In this document: piece after piece, positions 21,401-29,352 of the stretch
Position numbering within the stretch: the first letter of the stretch is position 1
Layout of the letters: the number at the start of each line of letters is the position of its first letter
Virus record (IMG/VR): IMGVR_UViG_3300044295_000287
Span: 1 to 54,456 of that record
Length of the DNA: 54,456 nucleotides
Source: a virus
Reading direction: 5' to 3' (one strand)
Position numbers and translations under genes: made by a program
Notes under the pieces: model-generated
Databases searched by the model: none
Told to the model about the DNA's origin: nothing
What the model saw: the letters and a program-made list of their open reading frames with translations, nothing else

Positions 21401-24400
21401 TCCAAAGTATTTTGCGGGTTTAGCAACGGACATAGCCGCTTGGCTAGCAAATGCAAATTCACTACTGCGACGCCATGCAGCTTCTACTGGGCCAATGTCA
21501 CCAAATGCCCAACTTATTTTTGTTTTTCTGCTGTCAAATGCTTTAACAAAAATTTCAACTGGCGGTCTTAATTCACCATATTCATCCGTGGGTATAATAT
21601 CTAGCAGATCTGGTCTTGCAAATCTTGCATCTATGCCAGCACGATCGCCAGTAAATATTCTGCCATCGCGCAAATCTTCCCACAAAACTAAGTTACCACT
21701 TGTATAGGGTGCGGCGCCATAACGCTGTTGCCACCAGCTGGGTTTTTGATCAAAACCCAACATTTCCCAAGGATGCGTATGTGGACGCATGGTATCATAG
21801 AAATGATCAAATATTGCGCGCCAACCACCCTGTAATAGTTCTCCAAACACACGATCACTTAGCTTCTTATAATTCCATGTAAAACTGTTGTTACTTAAGA
21901 ATGTGTCGTTGGTAGTGTAATCTAGCCCATATTTGCTGGCCCAGGCATTGAAAAATTGCGACAGTATATTGTTGTATTGATCTCTGCTGTAATCAGTTGT
22001 TCTGAAAGCACCAGATTTTACGTCAAATACTGATAACTTGTTTAAATTCCACTGTACTTTTAAATTGTTATAGATACGTTTTTCAAATTCTAACAAAATG
22101 TCATCGCGGAAATCACCAAATGCAGGTATAATACTACCATCATGACCTTCAATGCATAGAGTTTCCGTAACAAATGTGTCATCGGTGTATAATCTTGGGC
22201 TCTTGCTGGGCCATAGTCCTAGTTTAGTTGGAGTTTCTGGTATATATGAGCCGTTAGTTGTATTATATTCGACAATTTTGAGGACATCATACGTTGCAAT
22301 AGTACCGGCCGTCAATGCTATCGCAGGTCTAATTGTTAAAAACGTATAGTCAATTCCATGTACTAATTGATTGTCATTAACATAAACACAAACTCCACGC
22401 CGACTGGGCTGTGTTAAGTCAAATTTAGTATATAGGTCATATTCTAACTGCGCATCATTTTCAATTGTGATCGTCGTTACATTCTCAACGCTGTCCTCAC
22501 CATAAGCCAGCATATCACTATAATACCATGCAAAGTCCTTGGTTTTAACCGCGTTTATTGTGCCCAATATTTCATCCAACATTTGTGGCACAGTTAAAGA
22601 TTTTGTCAGGTCCAATTTTAATGCTTGGTCCAGTACCTTATTCTTAAAGCGGGTATATTCTCTAGCAGCATTGTTTATGGCGTCAATTAGGTTAGCGTCC
22701 GGATGCGTCATGAATAGCGCAGCCGGTACAACACTTGCACTGTGTTGCAGTAAGGTACCACCTATGTCTTTAATTTTAGGCAAGTCACGTAAATTACTGC
22801 TGCCAAGATACGAACCTGTTACTTGTTTACTGTTTTGATAGATTTGTCCAATATGTCTACGTAGTTGTCCCAGTGTAAATGTTGATGCCACTGCATTTAA
22901 CGCATTTACTTCTAAGTTTTTAGGAATTTCGTAATAGGCATTTGGTATTGTTTGTGTACTTGCGTAAACAAAAATATCTACTTTGTCGTTCAAACTAAGA
23001 GCACTGGTTAGAATTATATAAGCTCTGTCATGAATAGTTTCAAATACATAATTATCTGAGTTAACAAACTTGTTGTTGACAAAAAGTTTAAAGTTGTTTA
23101 CATAATTACTGGGATCGCCAAAACTATACACTAAAAATTCTGTTTGTCCTTGTTCAGCTAGATATTCCAAATGCTGGAACTGTTTACTGTCCTCAAAGAC
23201 CGGTGTCCAAACTGTTTTTTGCGTGTAGTTGGTCAAAGAATTGTTTACATGTAGTTTGCCATCAAATAGTTGTATGGTTTTTACTGTATTATCTAAGGTA
23301 TACGCAAAACTTTCTGCGTCAAGATTGTTATCAAAAACTATGTCACCAATATTTGCAATAGACTTATAAGTTAGTGCCAATCCTAAATTAATGTCGTTTT
23401 TGCCATTACCAGGCCTATAGCTGAATATCTTATTGCCGGCAAATGTGGTTGAAGGATATTTACTAGTATCACTGTAGCTTATTCCGCTGTCGTCAAATAC
23501 ATCAAACAATGGCGACTGATTGACTCCTAACTTTTGTTGTGCCGTGTGCCAGGCCGTGCCATCGAACCAAACCATTTTTCCTTGATAGTTTGTGCCTTGA
23601 CGTACTAATAGCCCTTCTTTTGCTAATACTTGAGCATGTTCAACTAGGGTTAAATGTGTAATAGAGCTGCCATCACCACTGGGATCAACAATGTTTACCT
23701 TATACACTTTGTTTCTTACATTTTCATCAGTCTCGGCCGCAAAAACTACGAACATACCATTGGTCAATGTTATGCCATCTATGGCGTATCCACTGCTGCC
23801 CTCAACATGACTAAATGCATCCGTAGTTACCGTATCAAATGCATTTATCGCTTGTTTGAATACACTGCCACTATTGTAAAGTTGAACATCATAGTTAAAT
23901 TCTATAATGGGTCGTTTTGCATTAGCATTTTTATCAATAGTTGGCGTGTAATTATTATATTCGGCTACTGCATTAATAACATCAATGTGGAACCAACGGT
24001 TGGTTCTGCTCCATGAGTTTCTATCACGGCTAGCTCTATTAATGGTAAAGTAATCTGGTTGTGTGGGTCCTAAACTAACATTAGGATCCCAGGGCTGGCT
24101 ATCCCATTTATTACTATCCCAGGGCACCGCAGCACTGGGAATCCAAGTTTCCGGCACAATTAATTCAGAGACTGGAACCAAACGTATTGCATCTCCCACG
24201 CCCTCCACATAATATTCTTTTAGTTGATAACTGGGTGGAGTTGCTGTAGTGTCAAATTGCACACGTAATCCGTTTGTGAACACAACATTATTTGGGCTAG
24301 TGTAATTCTTTTGCCCAACGATGTCAGTATCTACATTGATAGGCGTATCAATTTGCGTATCAATTAGTTTGATAAGACCCAACATGTTTGTGTTGGTGCT

Positions 24401-25555
24401 GTCCTGATAGTACAGTGTATCTATATTTGCTGTAACTGGTGGCAATAGTTCAAGTTGTAGATGCACCGGTTCTTTATAGAAATATCTATAACCATAATCA
24501 TTTCCGCCCAAAACTTTAAATTTATAGTTTGCACCAACTAGAATATATTCCTCTACACGCAATGTTGGCGCCGAGCCTGTTGTATCTACTCTAACAATGA
24601 AAGTGTTTGCTCTTTTTGCCGTTGGTATAATTGAATCGGTATAAGGATCATACCAATCAGCATCATTGCTACTGGGGTTAACAAATACGATTACTTTGTT
24701 ATTGAGATCTTTTACTCCATCTATACCGCCATAGGTATTAATGAAACTGTCAAAATTTGCGCCCTGGATTTGTGCATAATTTAGTGTAGTTGCATAGTTA
24801 ACACTGTCCTGCTCTGGCAAATCCAGTATCCAGTCCTGTGCACTACGTTGCGGCACTACAAATGTCACGGTGCCATTATCTGCGCCATTGTTAGTAACTC
24901 CGTATACTTCTCTTGCGCTAATATTAGTTTGGAATGGGTATTCGCCCGCAGTTCCAGGTGCAGCTTGAATATAAAACTGCGATGTTTGGTTAACTGTAAA
25001 AGTGTATGTACCGCCTCGTGCCAATACCAACAATGGATTTAGCTGGACATAGTCGGTGATTTTATAAGCATCATCCACAGAATCTCTAGTTATGGTATAC
25101 TGTGCTGCTGTGGCGATGTCACCTGTGCTTACTACAACAGGATCCAAACCATTTGGTAACCAATAATATTGATTGTAGTTTACTAACTTATCAAAATCAA
25201 ATAAACCATCATAACTGTAGTATTTGTTTGCGAATAATTTATTATGATCAATATTATCACCGCCAGCAAAATTGACAGCATTGACCATGTCATTGTAGTT
25301 GGCTATGAATGCATCCTTGTTGGGTTCTTTAACCACAACACTGGGCTCTAATTGATATTGCTGTCTATTAAGCGCAGGCTCTATTACATAATTGTCTGTA
25401 GGAATAAATGCCGGACTAGTTTTTTTACCTACATACCCATTCAAACGTGCAAAATTAGGTTCAGTCGTTAACTGATCCAACGTTGCGTTTAAAAACTTCT
25501 TGTTGTGGTCTGTTTGAAAGACTTTTGGTAGCAAATTTAATGTTCTAATTGGCAT
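12494..25555 (-). CDS. Giant baseplate wedge-type structural protein with seven-bladed FG-GAP propeller
   Basis: 4353 aa, far longer than T4 gp7 (1032 aa), whose place after gp6 it occupies. Residues about 2185-2730 hold seven FG-GAP/integrin-like blades, each with an FGxS...VGAP core (YGSSVAFVNTGDYMLVGAP, FGYSVSCSTDGAQVLVGAPF, FGSSVAMNGSYIAVGAIGDD). Between blades, and again at about 3550-4100, are copies of a GDGSTTxYxF...VYVNGxxxxxxxDY module typical of phage tail proteins. The N-terminus (LNLLPKVFQTDHNKKFLNAT) and a WYQQR-like region (WWQQRYGAAPYT) suggest a conserved wedge scaffold. It starts 2 nt after the stop of gp6, so both are on one transcript. The function as a wedge or arm protein is inferred from order; the propeller is read directly. 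Confidence 0.8.
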   Translation of the reverse strand: MPIRTLNLLPKVFQTDHNKKFLNATLDQLTTEPNFARLNGYVGKKTSPAFIPTDNYVIEPALNRQQYQLEPSVVVKEPNKDAFIANYNDMVNAVNFAGGDNIDHNKLFANKYYSYDGLFDFDKLVNYNQYYWLPNGLDPVVVSTGDIATAAQYTITRDSVDDAYKITDYVQLNPLLVLARGGTYTFTVNQTSQFYIQAAPGTAGEYPFQTNISAREVYGVTNNGADNGTVTFVVPQRSAQDWILDLPEQDSVNYATTLNYAQIQGANFDSFINTYGGIDGVKDLNNKVIVFVNPSSNDADWYDPYTDSIIPTAKRANTFIVRVDTTGSAPTLRVEEYILVGANYKFKVLGGNDYGYRYFYKEPVHLQLELLPPVTANIDTLYYQDSTNTNMLGLIKLIDTQIDTPINVDTDIVGQKNYTSPNNVVFTNGLRVQFDTTATPPSYQLKEYYVEGVGDAIRLVPVSELIVPETWIPSAAVPWDSNKWDSQPWDPNVSLGPTQPDYFTINRASRDRNSWSRTNRWFHIDVINAVAEYNNYTPTIDKNANAKRPIIEFNYDVQLYNSGSVFKQAINAFDTVTTDAFSHVEGSSGYAIDGITLTNGMFVVFAAETDENVRNKVYKVNIVDPSGDGSSITHLTLVEHAQVLAKEGLLVRQGTNYQGKMVWFDGTAWHTAQQKLGVNQSPLFDVFDDSGISYSDTSKYPSTTFAGNKIFSYRPGNGKNDINLGLALTYKSIANIGDIVFDNNLDAESFAYTLDNTVKTIQLFDGKLHVNNSLTNYTQKTVWTPVFEDSKQFQHLEYLAEQGQTEFLVYSFGDPSNYVNNFKLFVNNKFVNSDNYVFETIHDRAYIILTSALSLNDKVDIFVYASTQTIPNAYYEIPKNLEVNALNAVASTFTLGQLRRHIGQIYQNSKQVTGSYLGSSNLRDLPKIKDIGGTLLQHSASVVPAALFMTHPDANLIDAINNAAREYTRFKNKVLDQALKLDLTKSLTVPQMLDEILGTINAVKTKDFAWYYSDMLAYGEDSVENVTTITIENDAQLEYDLYTKFDLTQPSRRGVCVYVNDNQLVHGIDYTFLTIRPAIALTAGTIATYDVLKIVEYNTTNGSYIPETPTKLGLWPSKSPRLYTDDTFVTETLCIEGHDGSIIPAFGDFRDDILLEFEKRIYNNLKVQWNLNKLSVFDVKSGAFRTTDYSRDQYNNILSQFFNAWASKYGLDYTTNDTFLSNNSFTWNYKKLSDRVFGELLQGGWRAIFDHFYDTMRPHTHPWEMLGFDQKPSWWQQRYGAAPYTSGNLVLWEDLRDGRIFTGDRAGIDARFARPDLLDIIPTDEYGELRPPVEIFVKAFDSRKTKISWAFGDIGPVEAAWRRSSEFAFASQAAMSVAKPAKYFGLFIDNDKYLYDAAINEFTFNGLNRRLQVSDYVLNSETVDTEIVSKASYLNWIIDRLNGQGVNGVDRIRSLIDNLTVNLTYAFAGYTGPAMLNSFAEQASPNSVGKSILVPEENQSIVIKKSVPLLKIVYSAVIIERTGTGFKVQGYDIAEPYFTIIPSLANSNSTTITVMGNTATVYNDYDAVKTTIPYGTEFVNKQQVVDFLISYNRYLVSQGIRFNEYEGDLGANRDFILSAQEFLNWSQQGWDSQTVIVLNPLANKVFLTRPGYVVDEINGSQVGASRVLDQNFNYLRDDQFNVVRINNSFTINAVNSNLALVEMNLVQYEHAIVYDNRTIFNDVIYEPETGNRQLRIKLVGYKTREWDGSVYAPGFIYNSTNVDAWTAGVDYKAGALVEYKNQYYTALMDVAAENVFEFNKWQIIDKNKIKTGLLPNFSNLAGRSERFYDITNANFESSIDLYSKGLIGFRPRSYLTELGIDDISQVKFYQGYIREKGTNSALNALLGAKFDRFTTEIDAYENWAIRVGEFGAIDSTQVLELVLTENNFAANPSFLSLLNDGDTAESGTTGYSPNAVGDGKIVIVPKNYTKNLFLTTTDKLNVEEELLTAGYLKTTHADTFIFDLTNINADSPATLIDPIGSGHKIWVAKKNNKDWTLLRAEQTQVQVINITNALDNTLAVKTSDRHNLAINDYIVIKNFDINFNFIYRVKEILDLKTFKVDANTTLTSNLSGFNSLDGTGVLYKLSTVRFNTVSDWAAYTPREGWQTDDVAAIDHWGPNYVDWAVFKKRDIWSKNQTLDAWDASTNQNYGSSVAFVNTGDYMLVGAPAEGTGKVFVYIKDSNGQYQHLTSITQSTANLSGFGTTLTGSNADYFAVGCPTSDTNTGFVYIYKINTSLGTVSLVGSVKTGPSTGSYLGQSLSFSKDGLWLYVGAPGVNRVYIWGRSSTTFYQVGTYITPADIGAGDQFGYSVSCSTDGAQVLVGAPFNDTGSTDAGAVYIYDRSIESFVGDGSTTVYTLLRSPDTNIKLSTVEGVVQTGETYTGSGNKTVTFSTAPGNGSLIKIASNNFQLLKKLTTPVTQSQQQFGTSTVLCPFDCTAYVGAPLVDSANSVQNAGAVYRYTNMGRLYGKATGTVTNPAVTIGHGIRINDFDVVFTGTSLTSVVNDINNKAIPGIGASAVNNQLYIECDIVLVADKLRILPGSGTALTDLGLDVFKNTQTISNPNPIADDQFGTVLAISDDALKLAIGSALETSIETTSFDGNTTTFDLGSLKFVDQVGQSGAVLVYEYVSDRIDNDSSPGSFILDRYLEPGNLQLANKFGSSVAMNGSYIAVGAIGDDKFGSNYGAMYVFAAAKSTAWYVDGQAVPRVNTDAINRLFLYDSVTHTKLVDLELIDPVKVKVPGNAISQIDFVEDLDPAVYGDTAASINEIWGSMQVGKVWWNTDKVRYLDYEQGDFQYRSTHWGDTFPGSEIEICEWTRSSVLPSSYVAVNGNNFDGYPVFGDARVVTETRTDAATGLTMTNYYYWVRRKTTVNTNSGRTLTISAVEDLITDPKAQGLAYAVVLSNNSIGLYNTATYLNASNTLLHVDYDVQLNTDVIHAEYDLVQENNPRSRPADSLLSKLIDSLSGQDAMGKEVPDTNLYGTLKYGIENRPRQGMFVNRLTALKVMLLKVNEIFSSYKLVEIYDTDRLKIAEPAPSAVSGAWDESVANLTELSYINTSTLTPGYKVLVENDSNYYNGWSIHTYSGGWSVTSHQSYNLNRFWQYVDYVASSYDASKLPKYTVENKYDLLKNQYVLNDTVKIMDNGSGRYEIIKYVNDDTGNLITETLVLENGTVNFTNELYTQALVNDGSTLSQTYSKELRNLFELLFNDLFTNELEKHVNELFFVAIRYILREQKNVDWLFKTSLIDIKHYFRKLEQQSVYLKDNQTFLLDYITETKPYHTKIREYLINYTGLDDWAGDPSDFDLPAYYDGDLSVFRSPSGEKSTDANKLETDLHYRMWNLNHGYGVDSVMIENAGVNYLVAPDINIIAATGDTGSGAKAYALVSGGKLREIIVTDPGKNYTKTPTVEVVANDSGTSGKLYAQLGNKTIRKWNTTIRFDRYTYGTAVLTWAASTYYLQGQYIAHNHVLYKVEVADGSSAGFTSSTTFDTDNLVKISNQDLAALMDGDFGSANDRITAYYQPRDGMPGQDLAQVQTGIDYPGVIVDAQNFTDLPTNYPTIASGLDDTVITSQFTDTDLGTRAEDILVDGKAFIDVYSSHAPQELIPGRMYDTLNMQVHTVPRTDYNYIIKTWAAYSYYAKGDYIKYGTQLYQALFAYTTGAAFSIYGPDGSTIALTARDPLTAGAGPEITNLSFTADGTTTQFSFREVGHSDDVLFVYTKNRGLQKENTDFTVNYNDKSINFAIAPLANETVFISVQSHGGNFLLYDKTYQILAATTQIILPTYDNLVQDLLVFVNGQRVFEGTASNQFTHAVSNNLYNIQFNTALVSGDYVHVYVYSQPQTYREIHNTYQSFDTLPSVSYPTDYTITLDRPLKTSGPYHANIIVLVNNNRLRTPENTYLTGDGSTITFTPNYVADINGATVDGNDIEVYVNGQRKTFGADYTLTALDGSTLRSVIFNTAPAMGDVVVLSETTGAQFSMIDAQTILIAASVALTVNSKVRIISYADHDTSLIKTKVYSGAGAATISIPHGFDTIGFDSEDSGFDSSSSLIITTNKYPLQYTHTNTNYVLVYQNGQFLQPNTDWDLADSGSQVEIHRNISASDIIIITEFTENSQGGLTSFRIFKNLLDQTNYYAINYSDSTKLSADLGIFDTEISVQNALALPAPSTAYAKPGVIFINGERIAYWERDTVNNKLGRIIRATGGTGAPQVHAAGSDLVSAGKNQEITSLYDNSIVAKWQPLTQFKQDTYVLFEGSIYQVTTTFTSGASFTTANLTYRAQFRDMVWYDMNNKTLSLVEADTTQAVFLRQKAGFIPT

Positions 25556-25557
25556 CT

Positions 25558-28500
25558 CTAAACCTGATTAAGTTGCGCTGCTGTAATTGCAGAAATAATT
25601 TCAATATCAGCAGCAGTTGCTGAATTTACAAAGATCTCATCTATGTTAGCATTTACTTGGAATAAGTCACCAAACTGTTGATTCACATCTTGTGGCACTA
25701 ATATCACACTACTGATATATGTCGCTAAACTAGTGTGCAGATAGGCGCTGAGTTCAGTAAAATAAAAAGTCTCACCGAAATCCCAGTTGTCTATGCTAAA
25801 ATACGTATTCAACGCAGTCAACACACGGCTTTTAATTTCAGTGTCACTGATATTAGTAATAGGGTTTTTAACTATTTTAAATTTGGCCTGTAATGCTGTT
25901 TCTGCTTTAGTACCAAACAAAGGTCTAAACTTCGCAGTATTGTAAATGATGGTGTCACTAATCATTTTATAGCTTTCTAATTCCTGAAAGTTCAGTCGCA
26001 AATCTTCACTACTGGGTTCTTCTGGTTCCATTACCGAACCAGTTACATCGGCTAACCACGCATAATAATCATCGCTATAAGTTTTCGTCAACAAATAAAG
26101 ATCAATTATATTGTTTGGGGCAGGGTCAATACGTCTGTTGTTTGGACTATTGTGTCTATATTGAAAATAAATGTTTTGTCTGCCAGTTCTGTAAGCATAA
26201 TTGGTAACTTGCGACACGGTGCGAACTGAACCGTTTACGCTTAGAGTATAAAATTTGTCATCAGTACTAGCATAAAACAGTGTGCCATCTACATATTTGG
26301 TTTTGTTAGCCTGTATAGCTGCTAATGTTGCATAGGTTAATACTATGTCAGTAGAAGCTATGGGTGCATAATCGCCCGAAGCTAAAATTTCGTAGTAGAC
26401 TTTTTTACTGTCAGGATTTGTTGTTGGATCAACAATGGTTTGAAAGAAATCTGGATTATTTGGGAGACCATCATTATCAGGATCGGCAAATGTAACTTTG
26501 ACTATTTCATTATTAACATAACCATCTTGACCAATTACATTATCATTGATTTCTACAGTGACCGGGGTAACCAGCGGTAAACTAGAATCTGGTTTGTTAT
26601 TTACTTTTAGTATTTTGATATTGTCTTTAACCACTGTACCCACTTTGGCATCATAGCTGCGTTGGGTTTTATCAAAATAGAACCTAGTTTCTAATTCGCT
26701 TTCAAAGTAATAGTCCATACCACGATATTTGACCGTATAAACATGACTAGTACCACTGGTTGTAAAAGTTAAAATCCAACTATTATCAAGATGGCTGTTA
26801 GTTGTGTCCATTCGGTAAGTTTCGCTGAACGTTTCGGCGGTGTTCAGATTAGCTGCTGTAATTACATACCAAATATGATCGGTAGTATCATAACCCAGGC
26901 CAAAGTTTTTATTTTGTTCAACATTGTCCACAATACTTTGACGTACGGCACTAGTCAGAGAATCCGCAAAATCAGATATGACTTCCACGGCTTCTGCATC
27001 TGAAGGCACAATGTCGCTCAATGCCACAGGACCTACGCCATAAGTGTTCAATTCCTCAGTGGTATATGTTCCGTCCTTGTCAACAGTGCGAACTGCACTA
27101 TACAAGTATTGAGATTCATTTTCTGCACTGGGAGTACCATTTTGAATAACATGATTGGCGTCAAAGTACTTGCCAGATCCTGCATAAAATTTAATAATAG
27201 CGCCTGGTATTAGTTGCGCTCTGCTGCCAGTTACAGTATTACCTATTTGCCATGGTATACCTCCTGATTGGAAATATCCAGTAGAACTGTTATTGCCCAA
27301 GGTAACTGCGGTCCAAAAAGTATTTGTAAGTGCGTATCTGTTAAAATAGTAGTAATAGAAATTCTTCATGCTTTGACTTTCTATTACTGGCAATATCTTA
27401 GTTTCTATGGCCTGTTGAACGTCACTAACAGTAGTCCATTCAAAGGTAAAAGTCTTGAAGGTGTCAGCTTTGGACAAAATACCATCCTGACAAAATATGT
27501 TTGTGCTGCTGTACTTGCCGGTAGTATCTAATACATCTAAGAATCTACTAATTCCGCTACTGGTTCTGTTTACAGCTTTGACTTTTACTAAATTACTAAA
27601 CTTGGTAAATGGCAGAATGTTATAGTCTTCACCATTCACCATACGATTTTGTGTGTAGTACTGCTGCGGAGCATTAGTTTTAATACTGGCCAATGTTTCA
27701 CGAGCACGAGCATTACTTACCGTGTATTTTAAGCTTACGGTTAAGGTTAACGTTTCAGACCTGTTGCTCTTACTGGTATAGGGAATATTGATTTGAATGT
27801 TGTTTACTTCGGCAGGAGTAATTCTGTAGTCTAAATTATTACTAGTTCTGTAATAGAATGTGAAGTTTCCCTGCGGTATATTTGCAAAAGTGCCATCACC
27901 AAAAATTAAATCAACTTGATCATTGGCGCGGGTGCCTACTTCAAAAATGTCTCTATTTGTAGCATTAACTTGATTGTAAGCTATGTTTGTGCCGTTTACA
28001 CTGGGCACTGGTAACCACTCTGTAATGGGATTACCACTGTTACTTAATTGGTATAACCAGTAATCTGTATTGTTTATATTGTCTGAGCTTACAGACAAAA
28101 CTCTGTTTGACAAGCTTTCTGCTAAGTTGAAAGTATCGCTTTGTAGTGTTCCCTGTTTGAACATAACAAAGAATCCAGTGTTATTACTTGCGTTGCCTAA
28201 GTTATCATTACGAGCAATTAAGTTAAACACTGAACTATAGGCCGGGCTGCTTTCGTATATGTAGTTTTGTCCTATGCTTGTGCCGCTTACTGCCTCAAAA
28301 CTCATACTCACGCCCTGCACTGTGCTTTTAAACTTGTAAATGTTGCTGCCGCCAGCTGCTAGGTTGATGCCATACTCATCGGTTTTTATACCAGTTAGAT
28401 ATTGACTATTGCCGGGATTACCTATTCTTTGGCCGGAAATTAGTGCGGAATTTATTATAGTTACGAATTGCTCGTACCAGTTTGCATTAGTGTTGTCGTT

Positions 28501-28932
28501 CCAGTATATATTTGCATTAGTTAGATCTACGCCATCACTATCTGTAAGTGCTTCTGTAGTACTTACTGTGTCAATTTTAAGTAGACCCACAGCATTGATG
28601 TTGCGTTGTGGCACATAACTTACTAGTTTAGCCAATCTCAATATGCTGTCACGACGTTCTGCTGTGTCTATGAAATTTTCACGAGCGTTTAGATCTGCGC
28701 GGAATGCAATACTTTGACCCAGAAATGCTATTAGGTCTATAAGCGCAATATATTCGCTGCTTTCTATAAAATCGTTAAAATCTTCGGGATAGTATAGGCG
28801 CAGATAGTCAATCATGCTTTTACGCAAAGTTTCGTAGTCGTAGGCCTGGAAATCAGCATTTCTGAAACTTTGATATACTTTGGTCCAGTCCTCAGCTACT
28901 AGTAAGTTGGTTTGTCGTGTTGTTAGCGCCAT
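25558..28932 (-). CDS. gp6: Baseplate wedge protein gp6-like
   Basis: 1124 aa (T4 gp6 is 660 aa). The N-terminus (QAYDYETLRKSMIDYLRLYY, then EYIALIDLIAFLGQSIAFRA and DLNARENFIDTAERRDSILR) is the strongly conserved gp6 signature. A second conserved block (ARARETLASIKTNAP, QNRMVNGEDYNILPF, about residues 410-450) is the gp6/J-like core that forms the inner baseplate ring. The C-terminus (EIKSRVLTALNTYFSIDNWD) also fits. gp6 dimers with gp7 and gp53 make the wedge around the hub. It is preceded by a late-type promoter in the 45-bp gap after gp25. Confidence 0.92.
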   Translation of the reverse strand: MALTTRQTNLLVAEDWTKVYQSFRNADFQAYDYETLRKSMIDYLRLYYPEDFNDFIESSEYIALIDLIAFLGQSIAFRADLNARENFIDTAERRDSILRLAKLVSYVPQRNINAVGLLKIDTVSTTEALTDSDGVDLTNANIYWNDNTNANWYEQFVTIINSALISGQRIGNPGNSQYLTGIKTDEYGINLAAGGSNIYKFKSTVQGVSMSFEAVSGTSIGQNYIYESSPAYSSVFNLIARNDNLGNASNNTGFFVMFKQGTLQSDTFNLAESLSNRVLSVSSDNINNTDYWLYQLSNSGNPITEWLPVPSVNGTNIAYNQVNATNRDIFEVGTRANDQVDLIFGDGTFANIPQGNFTFYYRTSNNLDYRITPAEVNNIQINIPYTSKSNRSETLTLTVSLKYTVSNARARETLASIKTNAPQQYYTQNRMVNGEDYNILPFTKFSNLVKVKAVNRTSSGISRFLDVLDTTGKYSSTNIFCQDGILSKADTFKTFTFEWTTVSDVQQAIETKILPVIESQSMKNFYYYYFNRYALTNTFWTAVTLGNNSSTGYFQSGGIPWQIGNTVTGSRAQLIPGAIIKFYAGSGKYFDANHVIQNGTPSAENESQYLYSAVRTVDKDGTYTTEELNTYGVGPVALSDIVPSDAEAVEVISDFADSLTSAVRQSIVDNVEQNKNFGLGYDTTDHIWYVITAANLNTAETFSETYRMDTTNSHLDNSWILTFTTSGTSHVYTVKYRGMDYYFESELETRFYFDKTQRSYDAKVGTVVKDNIKILKVNNKPDSSLPLVTPVTVEINDNVIGQDGYVNNEIVKVTFADPDNDGLPNNPDFFQTIVDPTTNPDSKKVYYEILASGDYAPIASTDIVLTYATLAAIQANKTKYVDGTLFYASTDDKFYTLSVNGSVRTVSQVTNYAYRTGRQNIYFQYRHNSPNNRRIDPAPNNIIDLYLLTKTYSDDYYAWLADVTGSVMEPEEPSSEDLRLNFQELESYKMISDTIIYNTAKFRPLFGTKAETALQAKFKIVKNPITNISDTEIKSRVLTALNTYFSIDNWDFGETFYFTELSAYLHTSLATYISSVILVPQDVNQQFGDLFQVNANIDEIFVNSATAADIEIISAITAAQLNQV

Positions 28933-28950
28933 AATTATTGTCTATTCTGA

Positions 28951-28958
28951 TATTTATT
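28951..28958 (-). promoter_or_regulatory. Late-type promoter for gp6 and the giant gene
   Basis: The minus strand reads AATAAATA (one base from TATAAATA) in the gap between gp25 and gp6. RNA would start near 28945, giving a leader of about 13 nt before the ATG at 28932. Confidence 0.45.
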
Positions 28959-28977
28959 AGTGTTGTTAACCGGTAGT

Positions 28978-29352
28978 TTAATAGCTTAATACCGCGCTTT
29001 GATTCTGATCAAAGCGTAAAACCATGTTGGAGGTTTGATTTGTACCCACCAAACTAAGTTCTAACTCAATTTGTATACCCTGTTCATAGCTAGTAATAGT
29101 AATTTTGTCAGCATTAACTCTCGGATCATAGTCAATCACTGCTTTTACTTCGTCAATTACTTGTTGGCGTGTTGTTTCCGTCATGGGTTCAAACAAATAG
29201 GTCCAAATACTACATCCAAACCCTGGACGCATAAGTTTTTCGCCACGACGCACATTAAAATGATTCAATAAATCACGTTTGATTAGCTCAAAGTCAGTTA
29301 GTCTAAATCTGCGACTGTTGCTCTGTGTGTCAAATCCTTTGTATGTTGCCAT
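28978..29352 (-). CDS. gp25: Baseplate wedge protein gp25
   Basis: 124 aa, close to T4 gp25 (132 aa). The conserved gp25/TssE core is present: GEKLMRPGFGCSIWTYLFEP, then VIDEVKAVIDYDPRV. gp25 belongs to the inner baseplate and serves to start sheath assembly; it is the phage counterpart of the type VI secretion component TssE. Its ATG overlaps the last base of the gp5-like gene, which indicates translational coupling. gp6 follows, as in T4-like gene order. Confidence 0.92.
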   Translation of the reverse strand: MATYKGFDTQSNSRRFRLTDFELIKRDLLNHFNVRRGEKLMRPGFGCSIWTYLFEPMTETTRQQVIDEVKAVIDYDPRVNADKITITSYEQGIQIELELSLVGTNQTSNMVLRFDQNQSAVLSY

